Below, piece by piece: positions 35,527 through 45,257 of a stretch of DNA of 64,000 nt; the first letter of the stretch is position 1; every line of letters starts with the position of its first letter. The DNA lies in assembly GCA_965243285.1 (NCBI GenBank), contig OZ251537.1, positions 1,860,001 through 1,924,000 of the forward strand. Reading direction: 5' to 3'. The DNA is from JAHRAW01 sp965243285 (GTDB taxonomy: Bacteria > Pseudomonadota > Gammaproteobacteria > Arenicellales > Poriferihabitantaceae). The notes beneath the pieces are model-generated. The model did no database searches, had not been told where the DNA came from, and worked only from the letters and a program-made list of their open reading frames with translations. The position numbers and the translations under genes were made by a program.

Positions 35527-37266
35527 ATGGGTAAAGACACAATGACCGGTGCCGATATTCTGATTCGGTGTTTGCGCGATGAAAACATCGAGTTTGTGTT
35601 TGGCTATCCGGGCGGGGCGGCGCTGCACATTTACGATGCGCTGTATCGCCAAGATAAAGTGCGCCACATCCTGGCGCGGCATGAGCAGGGGGCGACGCAC
35701 GCCGCCGATGGTTATGCGCGCTCCACCGGGCGGCCGGGGGTGGTGCTGGTCACCTCGGGGCCGGGGGTCACCAACGCCGTCACCGGCATCGCCACGGCCT
35801 ATATGGATTCCATTCCCATGGTGGTCATCACCGCGCAAGTGCCGTCCACGCTGATTGGCGATGACGCCTTCCAGGAGGTGGATACGGTGGGCATTACGCG
35901 GCCGTGCGTGAAGCATAATTTTTTGGTCAAGCGCGTGGACCAGCTCGCCATCACCATGAAAAAGGCCTTCCACATCGCAACCTCCGGGCGCCCCGGGCCG
36001 GTGGTGGTGGATGTGCCTAAGGATGTGAGCAACGAAATGGCCGAGTATCACTATCCGCCGAGCATCGCCATGCGCTCCTATCAGCCGCGCGTCCGTGGGC
36101 ATGGCAAGCAAATTGCGCGTGGCGTGAATCTGCTGTTAGCGGCGAAGCGACCGATGATTTACGCCGGCGGCGGCGTGGTGTTGGGCGAGGCGCAAGCGCC
36201 GTTGCGGGCGCTCATCGATGCGCTCGGTTTTCCGTGCACCGCCACGCTCATGGGGTTAGGCGCGATACCCGCCTCCGAGCCAAATTTTTTGGGTATGTTG
36301 GGTATGCATGGCACCTATGAATCCAACATGGCCATGCATGATTGCGATGTCATGTTAGCGGTGGGGGCGCGTTTCGATGACCGCGTGACCGGTGATTTAG
36401 AGAAATTTTCGCCCCAGGCGCGCATCGTGCAAATCGACATCGACCCGTCTTCCATCGGTAAAAATGTCGCCGTGGAAGTGCCCATCGTCGGCCACAGCGC
36501 CGATGTGTTGGCGCAAATGGTCGACCTGCTGCGCCCCCGCGTCGGTGAAATCGATGCCCCGGCGGTGGCCAAATGGTGGCAGCAAATCAAACAATGGCAA
36601 GCGGTGGATTCCCTCAGTTTTGACCATAGCGATGAAGTCATCAAGCCGCAATTTGTGGTGCGCAAGATGATGCAGGTGACCGCCGGCGATGCTTTTGTCA
36701 CCAGCGATGTGGGCCAGCATCAAATGTGGGCGGCGCAATACTATGGCTTCGAAAAACCTCGTAGGTGGATAAACTCCGGCGGCCTCGGCACCATGGGTTT
36801 CGGCTTGCCGGCCGCCATGGGCGTGCAGTTGGCGCATCCCGCTCAGCCGGTGGCGTGCATCACCGGCGACGCCAGCATCATCATGTGCATTCAAGAATTA
36901 TCCACCTGCAAACAATACGGCTTGCCGCTCAAAATCATCAACCTCAACAATCGCTATATGGGTATGGTGCGCCAGTGGCAAGAGTTTTTTTACGACCGCC
37001 GCTACTCGCATTCCTACATGGACGCCTTGCCGGATTTCGTCGCCCTGGCGGAAAGTTTCGGCCATGTGGGTATGCGAATCGACCAACCGTCGCAGGTGGA
37101 AGGCGCCTTGCGCGACGCCTTCGCGATGAAAGACCGGTTGGTGTTCGTCGATGTACAAACCGACCCCACCGAAAATGTCTACCCCATGATAGCGGCTGGC
37201 AAAGGCCACCATGAGATGCACCTAAAACCCGGCTGCGAGCCAGCGGCCGGGCGGGAGTTGGCATGA
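35527..37266 (+). CDS. ilvI: Acetolactate synthase large (catalytic) subunit
   Basis: 579 aa from ATG 35527, preceded at 8 bp by AGGTGA; the GTG inside that motif (35515) is unlikely. The catalytic Glu lies in ARHEQGATHAADGYAR, the FAD/substrate region follows, and the thiamine diphosphate motif begins GDASIIMCIQEL and ends NLNNRYMGMVRQWQ. It condenses pyruvate to acetolactate (valine, leucine) or with 2-oxobutyrate (isoleucine). Start of ilvI-ilvH-ilvC. The 245 bp upstream follow the foreign island; a short MRFLNAV frame at 35474 is too poor in branched-chain codons to be an attenuation leader. Confidence 0.95.
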   Translation: MGKDTMTGADILIRCLRDENIEFVFGYPGGAALHIYDALYRQDKVRHILARHEQGATHAADGYARSTGRPGVVLVTSGPGVTNAVTGIATAYMDSIPMVVITAQVPSTLIGDDAFQEVDTVGITRPCVKHNFLVKRVDQLAITMKKAFHIATSGRPGPVVVDVPKDVSNEMAEYHYPPSIAMRSYQPRVRGHGKQIARGVNLLLAAKRPMIYAGGGVVLGEAQAPLRALIDALGFPCTATLMGLGAIPASEPNFLGMLGMHGTYESNMAMHDCDVMLAVGARFDDRVTGDLEKFSPQARIVQIDIDPSSIGKNVAVEVPIVGHSADVLAQMVDLLRPRVGEIDAPAVAKWWQQIKQWQAVDSLSFDHSDEVIKPQFVVRKMMQVTAGDAFVTSDVGQHQMWAAQYYGFEKPRRWINSGGLGTMGFGLPAAMGVQLAHPAQPVACITGDASIIMCIQELSTCKQYGLPLKIINLNNRYMGMVRQWQEFFYDRRYSHSYMDALPDFVALAESFGHVGMRIDQPSQVEGALRDAFAMKDRLVFVDVQTDPTENVYPMIAAGKGHHEMHLKPGCEPAAGRELA

Positions 37267-37784
37267 TGAGACGCATCATTTCCTTATTGATGGAAAATGA
37301 ATCCGGCGCGTTGTCGCGAGTCGCCGGGCTATTTTCGGCGCGCGGGTATAACATCGAATCGCTGACCGTGGCGCCGACCGAAGATGATTCGCTATCGCGC
37401 ATGACCATCGTCACCTATGGCGATGAGCAAATCATCGAGCAGATAACCAAGCAGCTGAATAAGTTGATCGAAGTGGTCAAACTTATCGACCTCACCCAAG
37501 GCCAACACCTCGAGCGCGAATTGATGTTGGTGAAAGTGACCGCGGTCGGCGGCGAGCAGCGCGATGAAGTCAAGCGCTTAACCGATATTTTTCGCGGCCG
37601 CATTATCGATGTAACCGAATCCACCTACACCATGGAACTCACCGGCGATAGCGAAAAAATCGCCGCCTTTTTGCAAGCCCTCGCCACCATCGAGGTCATC
37701 GAAGTGGTGCGCTCGGGCGTGTCCGGCATCGGTCGCGGTCAACGCGCCTTGAAATTGACGCCGCCCAAATCCCCAGCCCTTTAA
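37263..37784 (+). CDS. ilvH: Acetolactate synthase small (regulatory) subunit
   Basis: 173 aa. N-terminal ACT domain MRRIISLLMENESGALSRVAGLF with GYNIESLTVAPTEDDSLSRMT, then the C-terminal domain. It binds valine and stimulates the large subunit. Overlaps the ilvI stop by four bases (ATGA). Confidence 0.95.
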   Translation: MMRRIISLLMENESGALSRVAGLFSARGYNIESLTVAPTEDDSLSRMTIVTYGDEQIIEQITKQLNKLIEVVKLIDLTQGQHLERELMLVKVTAVGGEQRDEVKRLTDIFRGRIIDVTESTYTMELTGDSEKIAAFLQALATIEVIEVVRSGVSGIGRGQRALKLTPPKSPAL

Positions 37785-37810
37785 TTAACCGGTTTAATGA
37801 CCCTTACGCC

Positions 37811-38827
37811 ATGAAAATATTCTATCAAGAAGACGCCAATCTCGAGCTATTGCGCGGTCTTAAAGTCGCCGTCATCGGTTATGGCTCGCAAGGCCATGCC
37901 CACGCCAACAATCTCAAAGACAGCGACGTGGATGTGGTGGTCGGCTTGCGCGGCGATTCGGCTTCGCGTCCCAAAGCGCAAGCCGCCGGGCTTGAAGTGG
38001 CCGAAGTCGCCAGCGCGGTCGCGGCAGCGGATTTTGTGATGATGTTATGCCCGGATGAATTGATGGGCGGCATTTATGAGGCGGAAGTGGACGCCAATAT
38101 GAAACACGGCGCCACGCTGGCGTTCGCGCACGGTTTCAACATCCATTTCGGCTATATCAAACCGCGCGCCGACCTCAATGTGGTGATGATCGCGCCCAAA
38201 GGTCCCGGCCACCTGGTGCGCTCCACCTTCGAAAAAGGCGCCGGCGTGCCGTGCTTGGTCGCCATCCATCAAACCCCGGCCGGCGATGCGCTGGATTTAT
38301 CGCTGGCTTATGCGGCCGCCATCGGCGGCGGGCGCGCCGGCATCATCCAAACCACCTTCAAGGAGGAAACCGAAACCGATCTATTCGGCGAGCAAGCGGT
38401 GCTATGCGGCGGCGCCACCGCGCTGGTGCAAGCCGGTTTTGAGACCCTGGTGGAAGCCGGCTACGCCCCGGAAATGGCCTATTTCGAGTGCCTGCACGAA
38501 CTCAAACTCATCGTAGACTTAATGTATGAAGGCGGCATTGCCGACATGCGCTATTCCATCTCCAACACCGCGGAATTCGGCGACTTGACGCGCGGCCCGC
38601 GCATCGTAAACGAGCAAACCAAGGCCGAGATGAAAAAAATTCTGGCGGAAATTCAATCCGGCGAATTCGCCCGTGAATGGATGGACGAAAACGCCGCCGG
38701 CGGCAAACGCTTGCCCGAATTACGCGCCAAAGCCCAGCAGCATCAAATCGAACAAGTCGGCCGCAAACTGCGCGACATGATGCCGTGGATTGGGCACAGC
38801 AAAGTCATCGATAAGTCGAAGAATTGA
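37811..38827 (+). CDS. ilvC: Ketol-acid reductoisomerase
   Basis: 338 aa, class I. GYGSQGHAHANNLKDSDVDV is the NADPH-binding loop, MIAPKGPGHLVR the substrate-side motif, and the C-terminal knotted domain includes ETDLFGEQAVLCGG (Mg ligands) and ECLHELKLIVDLMYEGGI. It converts acetolactate to 2,3-dihydroxyisovalerate. 26 bp after ilvH. A mobile element lies downstream before psd. Confidence 0.96.
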   Translation: MKIFYQEDANLELLRGLKVAVIGYGSQGHAHANNLKDSDVDVVVGLRGDSASRPKAQAAGLEVAEVASAVAAADFVMMLCPDELMGGIYEAEVDANMKHGATLAFAHGFNIHFGYIKPRADLNVVMIAPKGPGHLVRSTFEKGAGVPCLVAIHQTPAGDALDLSLAYAAAIGGGRAGIIQTTFKEETETDLFGEQAVLCGGATALVQAGFETLVEAGYAPEMAYFECLHELKLIVDLMYEGGIADMRYSISNTAEFGDLTRGPRIVNEQTKAEMKKILAEIQSGEFAREWMDENAAGGKRLPELRAKAQQHQIEQVGRKLRDMMPWIGHSKVIDKSKN

Positions 38828-38948
38828 TGCGCCAAGGCATGGCGATGGTCGATAGTGCCGTTGGCATAATCGCATCGAACGCCGACCCGCCACAGCGCCG
38901 ATATCCGCAGACCTCGCATCTAACTAGACTGGCCAGTTCAATTTAAAT

Positions 38949-39602
<654 letters not shown>

Positions 39603-39959
39603 ATTTAAATATGCATGTTTATCGCGTGTTTAAATACATATCGAACATCGACCTCGATGGGCGAACACGCCATAGCACTGCGCAGCCACGCCGCCGCTCA
39701 AACGATGTCGTTAGGCGATTTTTACGGAGTTTTTTGCGGTGTATTGATGCGTCGCCGCTTAAAGCGCGGCGCTGGTGACCAAAACGCCGGCCGACATTCC
39801 GCAAAATTTGGCGGGCAATCCACCCGCATCCGCACTATAAATCGCCGCCAGAATTTCGATACCAAGCAGGCTGAAAATGCGCGCGTCGCGCCCAAGGCCG
39901 ACCATTTCCCAGCCGCCGCCGATGTTCCCCATTTCCACATTCCCCCTCTAAATTCCCCC
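39603..39959 (+). other. Gap between element D and psd
   Basis: GC content returns to the genome norm. An open frame in phase with psd runs through it from 39615, but its residues do not resemble the N-terminus of phosphatidylserine decarboxylase. No RNA gene or clear promoter was recognised. Confidence 0.5.
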
Positions 39960-40616
39960 ATGCCCGCCTCAAACTACCCCATCCTCGCCCCGGAAGGTCG
40001 GGTGCATTTAGCGCTCGCCGTAGCCGGCGGCGCCATGGCCACTTGGGCTTTCGGCTTATGGTCGGTGGCGGCGTGGGCGGTGGTGTTATTCATATTTCAG
40101 TTTTTTCGCGACCCCAAGCGCCGCATCAGCGCGCAACCGGGGGCCGTGGTCAGCCCAGCCAGCGGCAAGGTGGTCGCGGTTCGCGAAACCGATAACCCGT
40201 ACTTGGAGGGCGTCAAGTCGCTTAGAATCAGCATCTTTATGAATGTTTTTTCGGTGCATTCCAATTTGATTCCCATCGGCGGCGTGGTCAAGCAGCGCTG
40301 GTATCGCGCTGGCAAATTTTTCAACGCTGCCCTCGATAAATCCTCGGCCGATAATGAGCGTTGCGCCATCTGGATAAAAACCGCGGCCGGCGTGGATGTG
40401 GTCAGCGTGCAAATCGCCGGCCTCATCGCGCGGCGAATTTTTTCCTATGTCGAGGCCGGTGATGAGGTGGAAACCGGCCAGCGCTACGGCTTCATCCGCT
40501 TCGGCTCGCGGCTGGATTTATATTTGCCGCTGGAGGCGCGGCTGGCGGTAAAACTCGGGCAGCGGGTGCAGTCCGGCAACCATGTGCTCGGGTTTGTGAA
40601 CACCGCCAGCGCATGA
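39960..40616 (+). CDS. psd: Phosphatidylserine decarboxylase (short, Psd-A type) proenzyme
   Basis: 218 aa from ATG 39960. One membrane hairpin near residues 15-45 is followed by QFFRDPKRR, VVSPASGKVV, NVFSVHSNLIPI and the C-terminal self-cleavage site in FIRFGSRLDLYLP, where the Ser becomes the pyruvoyl group. It makes phosphatidylethanolamine from phosphatidylserine. The short type has GS rather than LGST. Followed by pssA, its substrate-forming partner. Confidence 0.93.
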   Translation: MPASNYPILAPEGRVHLALAVAGGAMATWAFGLWSVAAWAVVLFIFQFFRDPKRRISAQPGAVVSPASGKVVAVRETDNPYLEGVKSLRISIFMNVFSVHSNLIPIGGVVKQRWYRAGKFFNAALDKSSADNERCAIWIKTAAGVDVVSVQIAGLIARRIFSYVEAGDEVETGQRYGFIRFGSRLDLYLPLEARLAVKLGQRVQSGNHVLGFVNTASA

Positions 40617-40746
40617 ATCACCGCGCATGCGTCCATATTAATGAGCCATATTAATGGTCACATGAATCGCCCCCCCTATCGACAGCCCGCTGCCACGCGC
40701 CCCGGCATGCGCCATAATCCGCCCTCGGCCCCGCGGCCCTAAAATC

Positions 40747-41616
40747 ATGAACGCCCCCAACCGCAAAGGCATTTATTTTCTGCCCAGCCTATTCACCACC
40801 GCTGGGCTGTTTTTTGGTTTTTATGCCATCATCCAAGCCACCCACGGCAATTTTGAGAAGGCCGCCATTGGGCTGCTGATCGCCATGATCATGGATGGTT
40901 TGGACGGCCGCGTCGCCCGCTGGACCAACACCGCCAGCGATTTCGGCAAGGAATACGATAGTTTGGTGGATTTAATCGCCTTCGGCGTGGCCCCGGCGTT
41001 AGTGATGTACTTCTGGTCGCTGCAGGCGATAGGCAAACCCGGCTGGCTGACGGCTTTTTTATACGCCGCCGCCACGGCCCTGCGTCTGGCGCGTTTCAAC
41101 ACTTTAACCCTCAAAGACAGCCGCTATTTTTACGGCATACCGTGCCCGGCGGCGGCCGCCTTCGTGGTTTTTTGGGTGTGGAATTTTCATGAATCCGGCA
41201 TCGACGGCCAAACCATGCCGTGGATAAGCGCCGTCGCTACCTTGATATTGGCGACGCTGATGGTGTGCAATCTGAAGTTCCGCAGTTTCAAGGATTTCAA
41301 CCTCATCAACCGCATCCCGTTCGCCATTTTGGTGGCTTTCGCCACCGCCTTCGTGCTGATTTTTTTCGACCCGCCGCGCGCCTTGTTTTTGATGGCTTTC
41401 GCGTACGCCGCCTCGGGCCCGGTCGGCTGGCTGCTACGCTGGCAACGCGGCACCAGTGAAAGCCCAGCCTTTCTGCCCGATGGCGACGACAACGGCGATG
41501 ACGCCGCCACGCATTCGGCCGCTCAGGATGGGCAAGCCGGTTGTGCCGCGGAATCGCCGCCGCCGGCCGATGAAAAACCGCCGCAACCTAAATCGCCTGA
41601 TTCGGGCGCAAAATAG
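40747..41616 (+). CDS. pssA: CDP-diacylglycerol-serine O-phosphatidyltransferase
   Basis: 289 aa membrane protein. The CDP-alcohol phosphotransferase motif is complete: DGLDGRVARWTNTASDFGKEYDSLVD near 50-75. Six to eight hydrophobic segments follow. The last 55 residues are a polar Asp/Pro-rich tail. It makes phosphatidylserine, the substrate of Psd. The psd-pssA-leuA order is typical of beta- and some gammaproteobacteria. Confidence 0.93.
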   Translation: MNAPNRKGIYFLPSLFTTAGLFFGFYAIIQATHGNFEKAAIGLLIAMIMDGLDGRVARWTNTASDFGKEYDSLVDLIAFGVAPALVMYFWSLQAIGKPGWLTAFLYAAATALRLARFNTLTLKDSRYFYGIPCPAAAAFVVFWVWNFHESGIDGQTMPWISAVATLILATLMVCNLKFRSFKDFNLINRIPFAILVAFATAFVLIFFDPPRALFLMAFAYAASGPVGWLLRWQRGTSESPAFLPDGDDNGDDAATHSAAQDGQAGCAAESPPPADEKPPQPKSPDSGAK

Positions 41617-41668
41617 CGGCCGCGGAGCAACCCTTGCATTTAATAGGCAGGTTTTATAGATTATCCCC

Positions 41669-41821
41669 ATGTTGACCTCGATTAATTTGCGTGATGCCTT
41701 GATTGTGGCGCGGCTCCCCGCCGCCCATGGCAGCACCGCCCGCGTCGATGCGCCCGCGTTCGATGCTGCCGCGCGGCTCAACATCGGCGCTTTGCCGCTG
41801 CTGCGCCGGCGCGCGCACTAG
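41669..41821 (+). CDS. Small reading frame upstream of leuA (possible leader peptide)
   Basis: 50 codons from ATG 41669 to TAG 41821. The sequence has nine Leu codons (including LINLRDALIV-like and GALPLLRR stretches), but no run of Leu as in the classical enterobacterial leuL leader. It is the only frame in the 327-bp pssA-leuA gap. No clear mutually exclusive hairpins with a T tract were found between it and leuA. It could be a leader, a small protein or chance in GC-rich DNA. Confidence 0.3.
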   Translation: MLTSINLRDALIVARLPAAHGSTARVDAPAFDAAARLNIGALPLLRRRAH

Positions 41822-41943
41822 ATTCCCTCCCCCCCAAATTCCTCCGTTTTTATCCCGAATTCCGCGCTGCCGATGGCCGGCGGCGCGGCATTCCCATGTT
41901 TATTTTGGCGCGGCGTTGTTAGCCGGCCATCGAGGGCTCCGAC

Positions 41944-43497
41944 ATGAAAGACAAATTAATCATTTTCGACACCACCTTGCGCGACGGCGAGCAAAGCCCC
42001 GGCGCTTCCATGACTGTGGACGAAAAAATCCGCGTCGCCCGCCAGCTGGAAAAAATGCGCGTGGATGTCATCGAAGCCGGTTTTCCGGCCGCCAGCCCGG
42101 GGGATTTCAAGGCCGTGCACGCCATCTCGAAGGTCATCACCGGCAGCATCGTGTGCGCCTTGGCGCGCGCCACCGAGGGCGACATCGAGCGCGCCGCCGC
42201 CGCCGTTCGCCCGGCGGCACAATCGCGCATCCACACCTTCATCGCCACCTCGCCCATCCACATGCGGGAAAAATTGCGCATGCATCCAGAGCAAGTGGTG
42301 CAACGCGCCGTGGCCGCGGTCAAGCAAGCCCGCCAGCATACCGACGATGTGGAGTTCTCGCCGGAAGACGCCGGGCGTTCGGAGCTCGATTTTCTGTGCC
42401 GCATCATCGAGGCCGCCATCGACGCCGGCGCCACCACCATCAACATCCCGGACACCGTCGGTTATAACTTGCCGGCGCAGTTCGGCGCCCTGATGGCTAA
42501 GTTGCGCGCCCGCGTGCCGAACGCCGAACGCGCCGTGTTTTCGGTGCATTGTCACAATGATTTAGGTCTGGCGGTGGCCAATTCACTGGCCGCGGTGATG
42601 GCCGGCGCGCGCCAAGTGGAATGCACCATAAACGGCCTCGGCGAACGCGCCGGCAATGCTGCCCTCGAGGAAATCGTCATGGCGGTGCGCACTCGGCAAG
42701 ATGAATTCACCTGCGACAGCGCCCTAGACGCCACGCAAATCGTGCCAGCGAGTCGCTTGGTGTCGGGCATCACCGGTTTTGCGGTGCAGCCGAATAAAGC
42801 CATCGTCGGCGCCAACGCCTTCGCCCACGAAGCCGGCATTCATCAAGACGGCGTGCTAAAAGCGCGCGAAACCTATGAAATCATGCGCGCCGAGGAGGTC
42901 GGCTGGGCCGCCAACCGCATCGTTTTGGGCAAGCATTCGGGGCGCCGCGCCTTCACCGAGCGCCTTAAATTTCTCGGCTTTCAATTCACGTCGGATGAAG
43001 ATTTAGACCGCGCTTTCGCCCGTTTCAAGCAGTTGGCGGATAACAAGCACGAGATTTTCGATGATGATTTGCAAGCCCTGGTGACGGATGCCGCCAGCAG
43101 CGAGCAGGCGGCGCATTTTCACCTGAAATGCTTGGAAACCACCTCGCGCACCGGCGCCGATTCCCCACATCGCGCCACCGCCGAAGTGGTGTTAGAAGTG
43201 GCCGGCGAAGCAGTGAGCGCGCGCGGCCACGGCAACGGCACCGTGGACGCCACTTTTAGCGCCATCGAATCCATCGTCAAATCCGGCAGTTTGCTGCAGT
43301 TGTATTCGGTGAATTCCATCACCTCCGGCACCGACGCCCAGGGCGAAGTCGGGGTGCGGTTGGCGCGCGACGGCCGCATCGTAAACGGCCACGGCGCGGA
43401 CTTAGACATCGTGGTCGCCTCCGGCAAGGCCTACATCAACGCGCTGAATAAACTCCACGAGACGCACGCCCCGGCGCAGCTCGCGCGGGCCATCTAA
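41944..43497 (+). CDS. leuA: 2-Isopropylmalate synthase
   Basis: 517 aa, type 1 (E. coli 523). DTTLRDGEQSPGASM at the start and SVHCHNDLGLAVANSLAAVMAG with its metal-binding HxHN define the HMGL-like barrel; GIHQDGVLKARETYEIM is also conserved. The C-terminal 130 residues form the leucine-binding regulatory domain. It condenses acetyl-CoA with 2-oxoisovalerate from the upstream ilv pathway. Its partner leuB lies at 57317-58441 on the other strand; leuCD are not in the window. Confidence 0.96.
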   Translation: MKDKLIIFDTTLRDGEQSPGASMTVDEKIRVARQLEKMRVDVIEAGFPAASPGDFKAVHAISKVITGSIVCALARATEGDIERAAAAVRPAAQSRIHTFIATSPIHMREKLRMHPEQVVQRAVAAVKQARQHTDDVEFSPEDAGRSELDFLCRIIEAAIDAGATTINIPDTVGYNLPAQFGALMAKLRARVPNAERAVFSVHCHNDLGLAVANSLAAVMAGARQVECTINGLGERAGNAALEEIVMAVRTRQDEFTCDSALDATQIVPASRLVSGITGFAVQPNKAIVGANAFAHEAGIHQDGVLKARETYEIMRAEEVGWAANRIVLGKHSGRRAFTERLKFLGFQFTSDEDLDRAFARFKQLADNKHEIFDDDLQALVTDAASSEQAAHFHLKCLETTSRTGADSPHRATAEVVLEVAGEAVSARGHGNGTVDATFSAIESIVKSGSLLQLYSVNSITSGTDAQGEVGVRLARDGRIVNGHGADLDIVVASGKAYINALNKLHETHAPAQLARAI

Positions 43498-43550
43498 CCC
43501 GCCGGCGGCGGCTTAGCGGCGATTTGGCGAACAACCATTTGGCGCGCAGC

Positions 43551-44783
43551 GTGAGCAAGCACTCCCCACAGCAGCGCGACATCTTGCGCAAGCTCGGCGT
43601 CGTTGTATGGGTGTTGCGCGGCGACGCGGCGGATGCGGTCGATTCCGCGGTTGCGGTCGAATCGAGTGCCGCGGTTGCGGCTGATTCCGCGGTTTCGGCC
43701 AAATCAAGCACCGCAGTTGCGGCTGATTCCGCGGTTTCGGCCAAATCAGGCGCCGCAGTTGCGGCTGATTCCGCAGTTGCGGCTGATTCCGCGGTTTCGG
43801 CCAAATCAGGCGCCGCAGTTGCGGCTGATTCCGCAGTTGCGGCTGATTCCGCAGTTGCGGCTGATTCCGCAGTTGCGGCTGATTCCGCGGTTGCGGTCGA
43901 ATCAAGCGCCGCAGTTGCGGCTGATTCCGCGGTTTCGGCCAAATCAGGCGCCGCAGTTTCGGCTGATTCCGCGGTTGCGGCCAAATCAGGCGCCGCAGTT
44001 GCGGTTGATTCCGCGGTTGCGGTCGAATCGAGTGCCGCGGTTGCGGTTGATTCCACAGCCGCTGCAATCGCCAACCCCCCCGCCACGCCCCCAGTCACCC
44101 CGGCCGCCACACCGCCGCCCGCCGCCGTGTCGCCCATCGACCCGATTGACCAATCGCCGCCCGCCGCCGCTGCCGCCGTGTCGCCCATCGACCCGATTGA
44201 CCCATCCCGGCCGCCGCCCGACTCATCCCGCTCGCCTTTGGCGCGCCTAGAACATGCCGTGTCGACTTGCCGTCAGTGCGCGCTGCATCAAACCCGCACC
44301 CGCACCGTGTTCGGCTGCGGCAACCCCAGCGCCGAGTGGATGTTCATCGGCGAAGCCCCCGGCGCCAACGAAGACCGGCTGGGCCAGCCCTTCGTCGGCC
44401 GCGCCGGCCAACTGCTCGATAAAATGATCGCAGCCTTAGGGATGAAGCGCGAGCAAGTGTTCATCGCCAACCTCATCAAATGCCGTCCGCCCGATAATCG
44501 CGACCCAGCGGCGACGGAAATCGCGCAATGCGAGCCCTATCTGCACCAGCAGGTGGCGCAAATCCAGCCCAAAGTCATCATCGCGTTAGGCCGCGTCAGC
44601 GCCCAAGCACTGCTGAAATCCACCGCCCCTTTAGGCAAACTCCGCAATCAAACCCACCGCTACGGCGCCGCCGACACCCCCCTAATCGCCACCTACCACC
44701 CCGCCTATCTGCTGCGCAGCCCGCCACAAAAAGCCCAAGCATGGGAAGATTTATGGCGAGCCAAAATGCTCATAAAACCGTAA
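43551..44783 (+). CDS. Family-4 uracil-DNA glycosylase with a repeat-built linker
   Basis: 410 aa from GTG 43551; TTG 43524 is another start. The N-terminal RDILRKLGVVVWVLRG is the short helix typical of family-4 UDG. Residues about 25-225 are a low-complexity linker. The catalytic domain starts at LEHAVSTCRQCALH: GEAPGANEDRLGQPFVGRAG is motif 1, NLIKCRPPDNRDP follows, and HPAYLLRSP is motif 3. Four Cys (CRQC, KCRPP, CEPYL) fit the [4Fe-4S] site. It removes uracil from DNA. Typical members have about 200-280 aa; the excess is the linker. Confidence 0.9.
   Translation: MSKHSPQQRDILRKLGVVVWVLRGDAADAVDSAVAVESSAAVAADSAVSAKSSTAVAADSAVSAKSGAAVAADSAVAADSAVSAKSGAAVAADSAVAADSAVAADSAVAADSAVAVESSAAVAADSAVSAKSGAAVSADSAVAAKSGAAVAVDSAVAVESSAAVAVDSTAAAIANPPATPPVTPAATPPPAAVSPIDPIDQSPPAAAAAVSPIDPIDPSRPPPDSSRSPLARLEHAVSTCRQCALHQTRTRTVFGCGNPSAEWMFIGEAPGANEDRLGQPFVGRAGQLLDKMIAALGMKREQVFIANLIKCRPPDNRDPAATEIAQCEPYLHQQVAQIQPKVIIALGRVSAQALLKSTAPLGKLRNQTHRYGAADTPLIATYHPAYLLRSPPQKAQAWEDLWRAKMLIKP
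43620..44060 (+). repeat. Coding tandem repeats inside the uracil-DNA glycosylase gene
   Basis: About 440 bp of alternating units GCAGTTGCGGCTGATTCC (AVAADS) and GCGGTTTCGGCCAAATCAGG followed by CGCC (AVSAKSGA), plus GTCGAATC variants (VESSA). All units are multiples of three, so copy-number changes keep the frame. CAAATCAGGCG inside the unit is identical to a hairpin arm of the intergenic elements. Confidence 0.9.
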
Positions 44784-44795
44784 CGCGCAAATTTT

Positions 44796-45235
44796 GGGAT
44801 TTATATATCTAAATCCCCATGCTAGTTTGGTTTGAGATTTATAGACCTAAATCTGCAGTTCGTGTGGCGTTTTTTTGAGGTCAGCGCCTGATTTAGGAGG
44901 GCTGCATTTGATTTTGGCATTTGATTTTGGCATTTGATTTTGGTGTTTGATTTTGGTGTTTGATTTTGGCGTTTAATGTTGATGTTGATGTTGGCTTTTG
45001 ATTTGGATTTTGCTTTGGCTTTGGCTTTGGCTATTGCTTTGGCTGTTGGTTTGGCTTTTCGCTGCTGCTTTGGCTTTTCGCTTTAAGTCTTCACTCCCCT
45101 TAGTTTTTGCTTTTTGGAGGGGGAGCCAAAACTGGCGGCTTTTTGCCAGTTTTGGTGGGTGTGGTTAATTTTAATTTTGATTTTGCCTTTCGCTTTTGGA
45201 TTTTGATTTGCTTGTACCGTTATCCTGTAAATCCC
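44796..45235. mobile_element. Degenerate or half copy (E) of the terminal-inverted-repeat element
   Basis: Two termini lie in tandem at the left: 44796-44819 (starts GGGATTTATATATCTAAATC) and 44834-44857 (GAGATTTATAGACCTAAATC). The second is followed by GCAGTTCGTGTGGCG and GAGGTCAGCGCCTGATTTAG, the right subterminal block of the other copies in reverse orientation. T-rich hexamers, one hairpin module (about 45090-45165, CAAAACTGGCGG stem) and a decayed end (ACCGTTATCCTGTAAATCCC) follow. Core and A-rich arm are missing, and no target duplication is visible. Fills the gap between two convergent genes. Confidence 0.75.
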
Positions 45236-45257
45236 CCCCAACTGGGCGATTAAATTC

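Noticed and set aside
39615..39959. N-terminal extension of Psd
   Set aside because: The extra 115 codons show no resemblance to the family and the ATG at 39960 gives the usual short-type length.
43436..44188. 250-codon minus-strand Ala/Thr/Glu repeat frame
   Set aside because: It is the antisense of the uracil-DNA glycosylase linker repeats; the plus strand has the catalytic domain.
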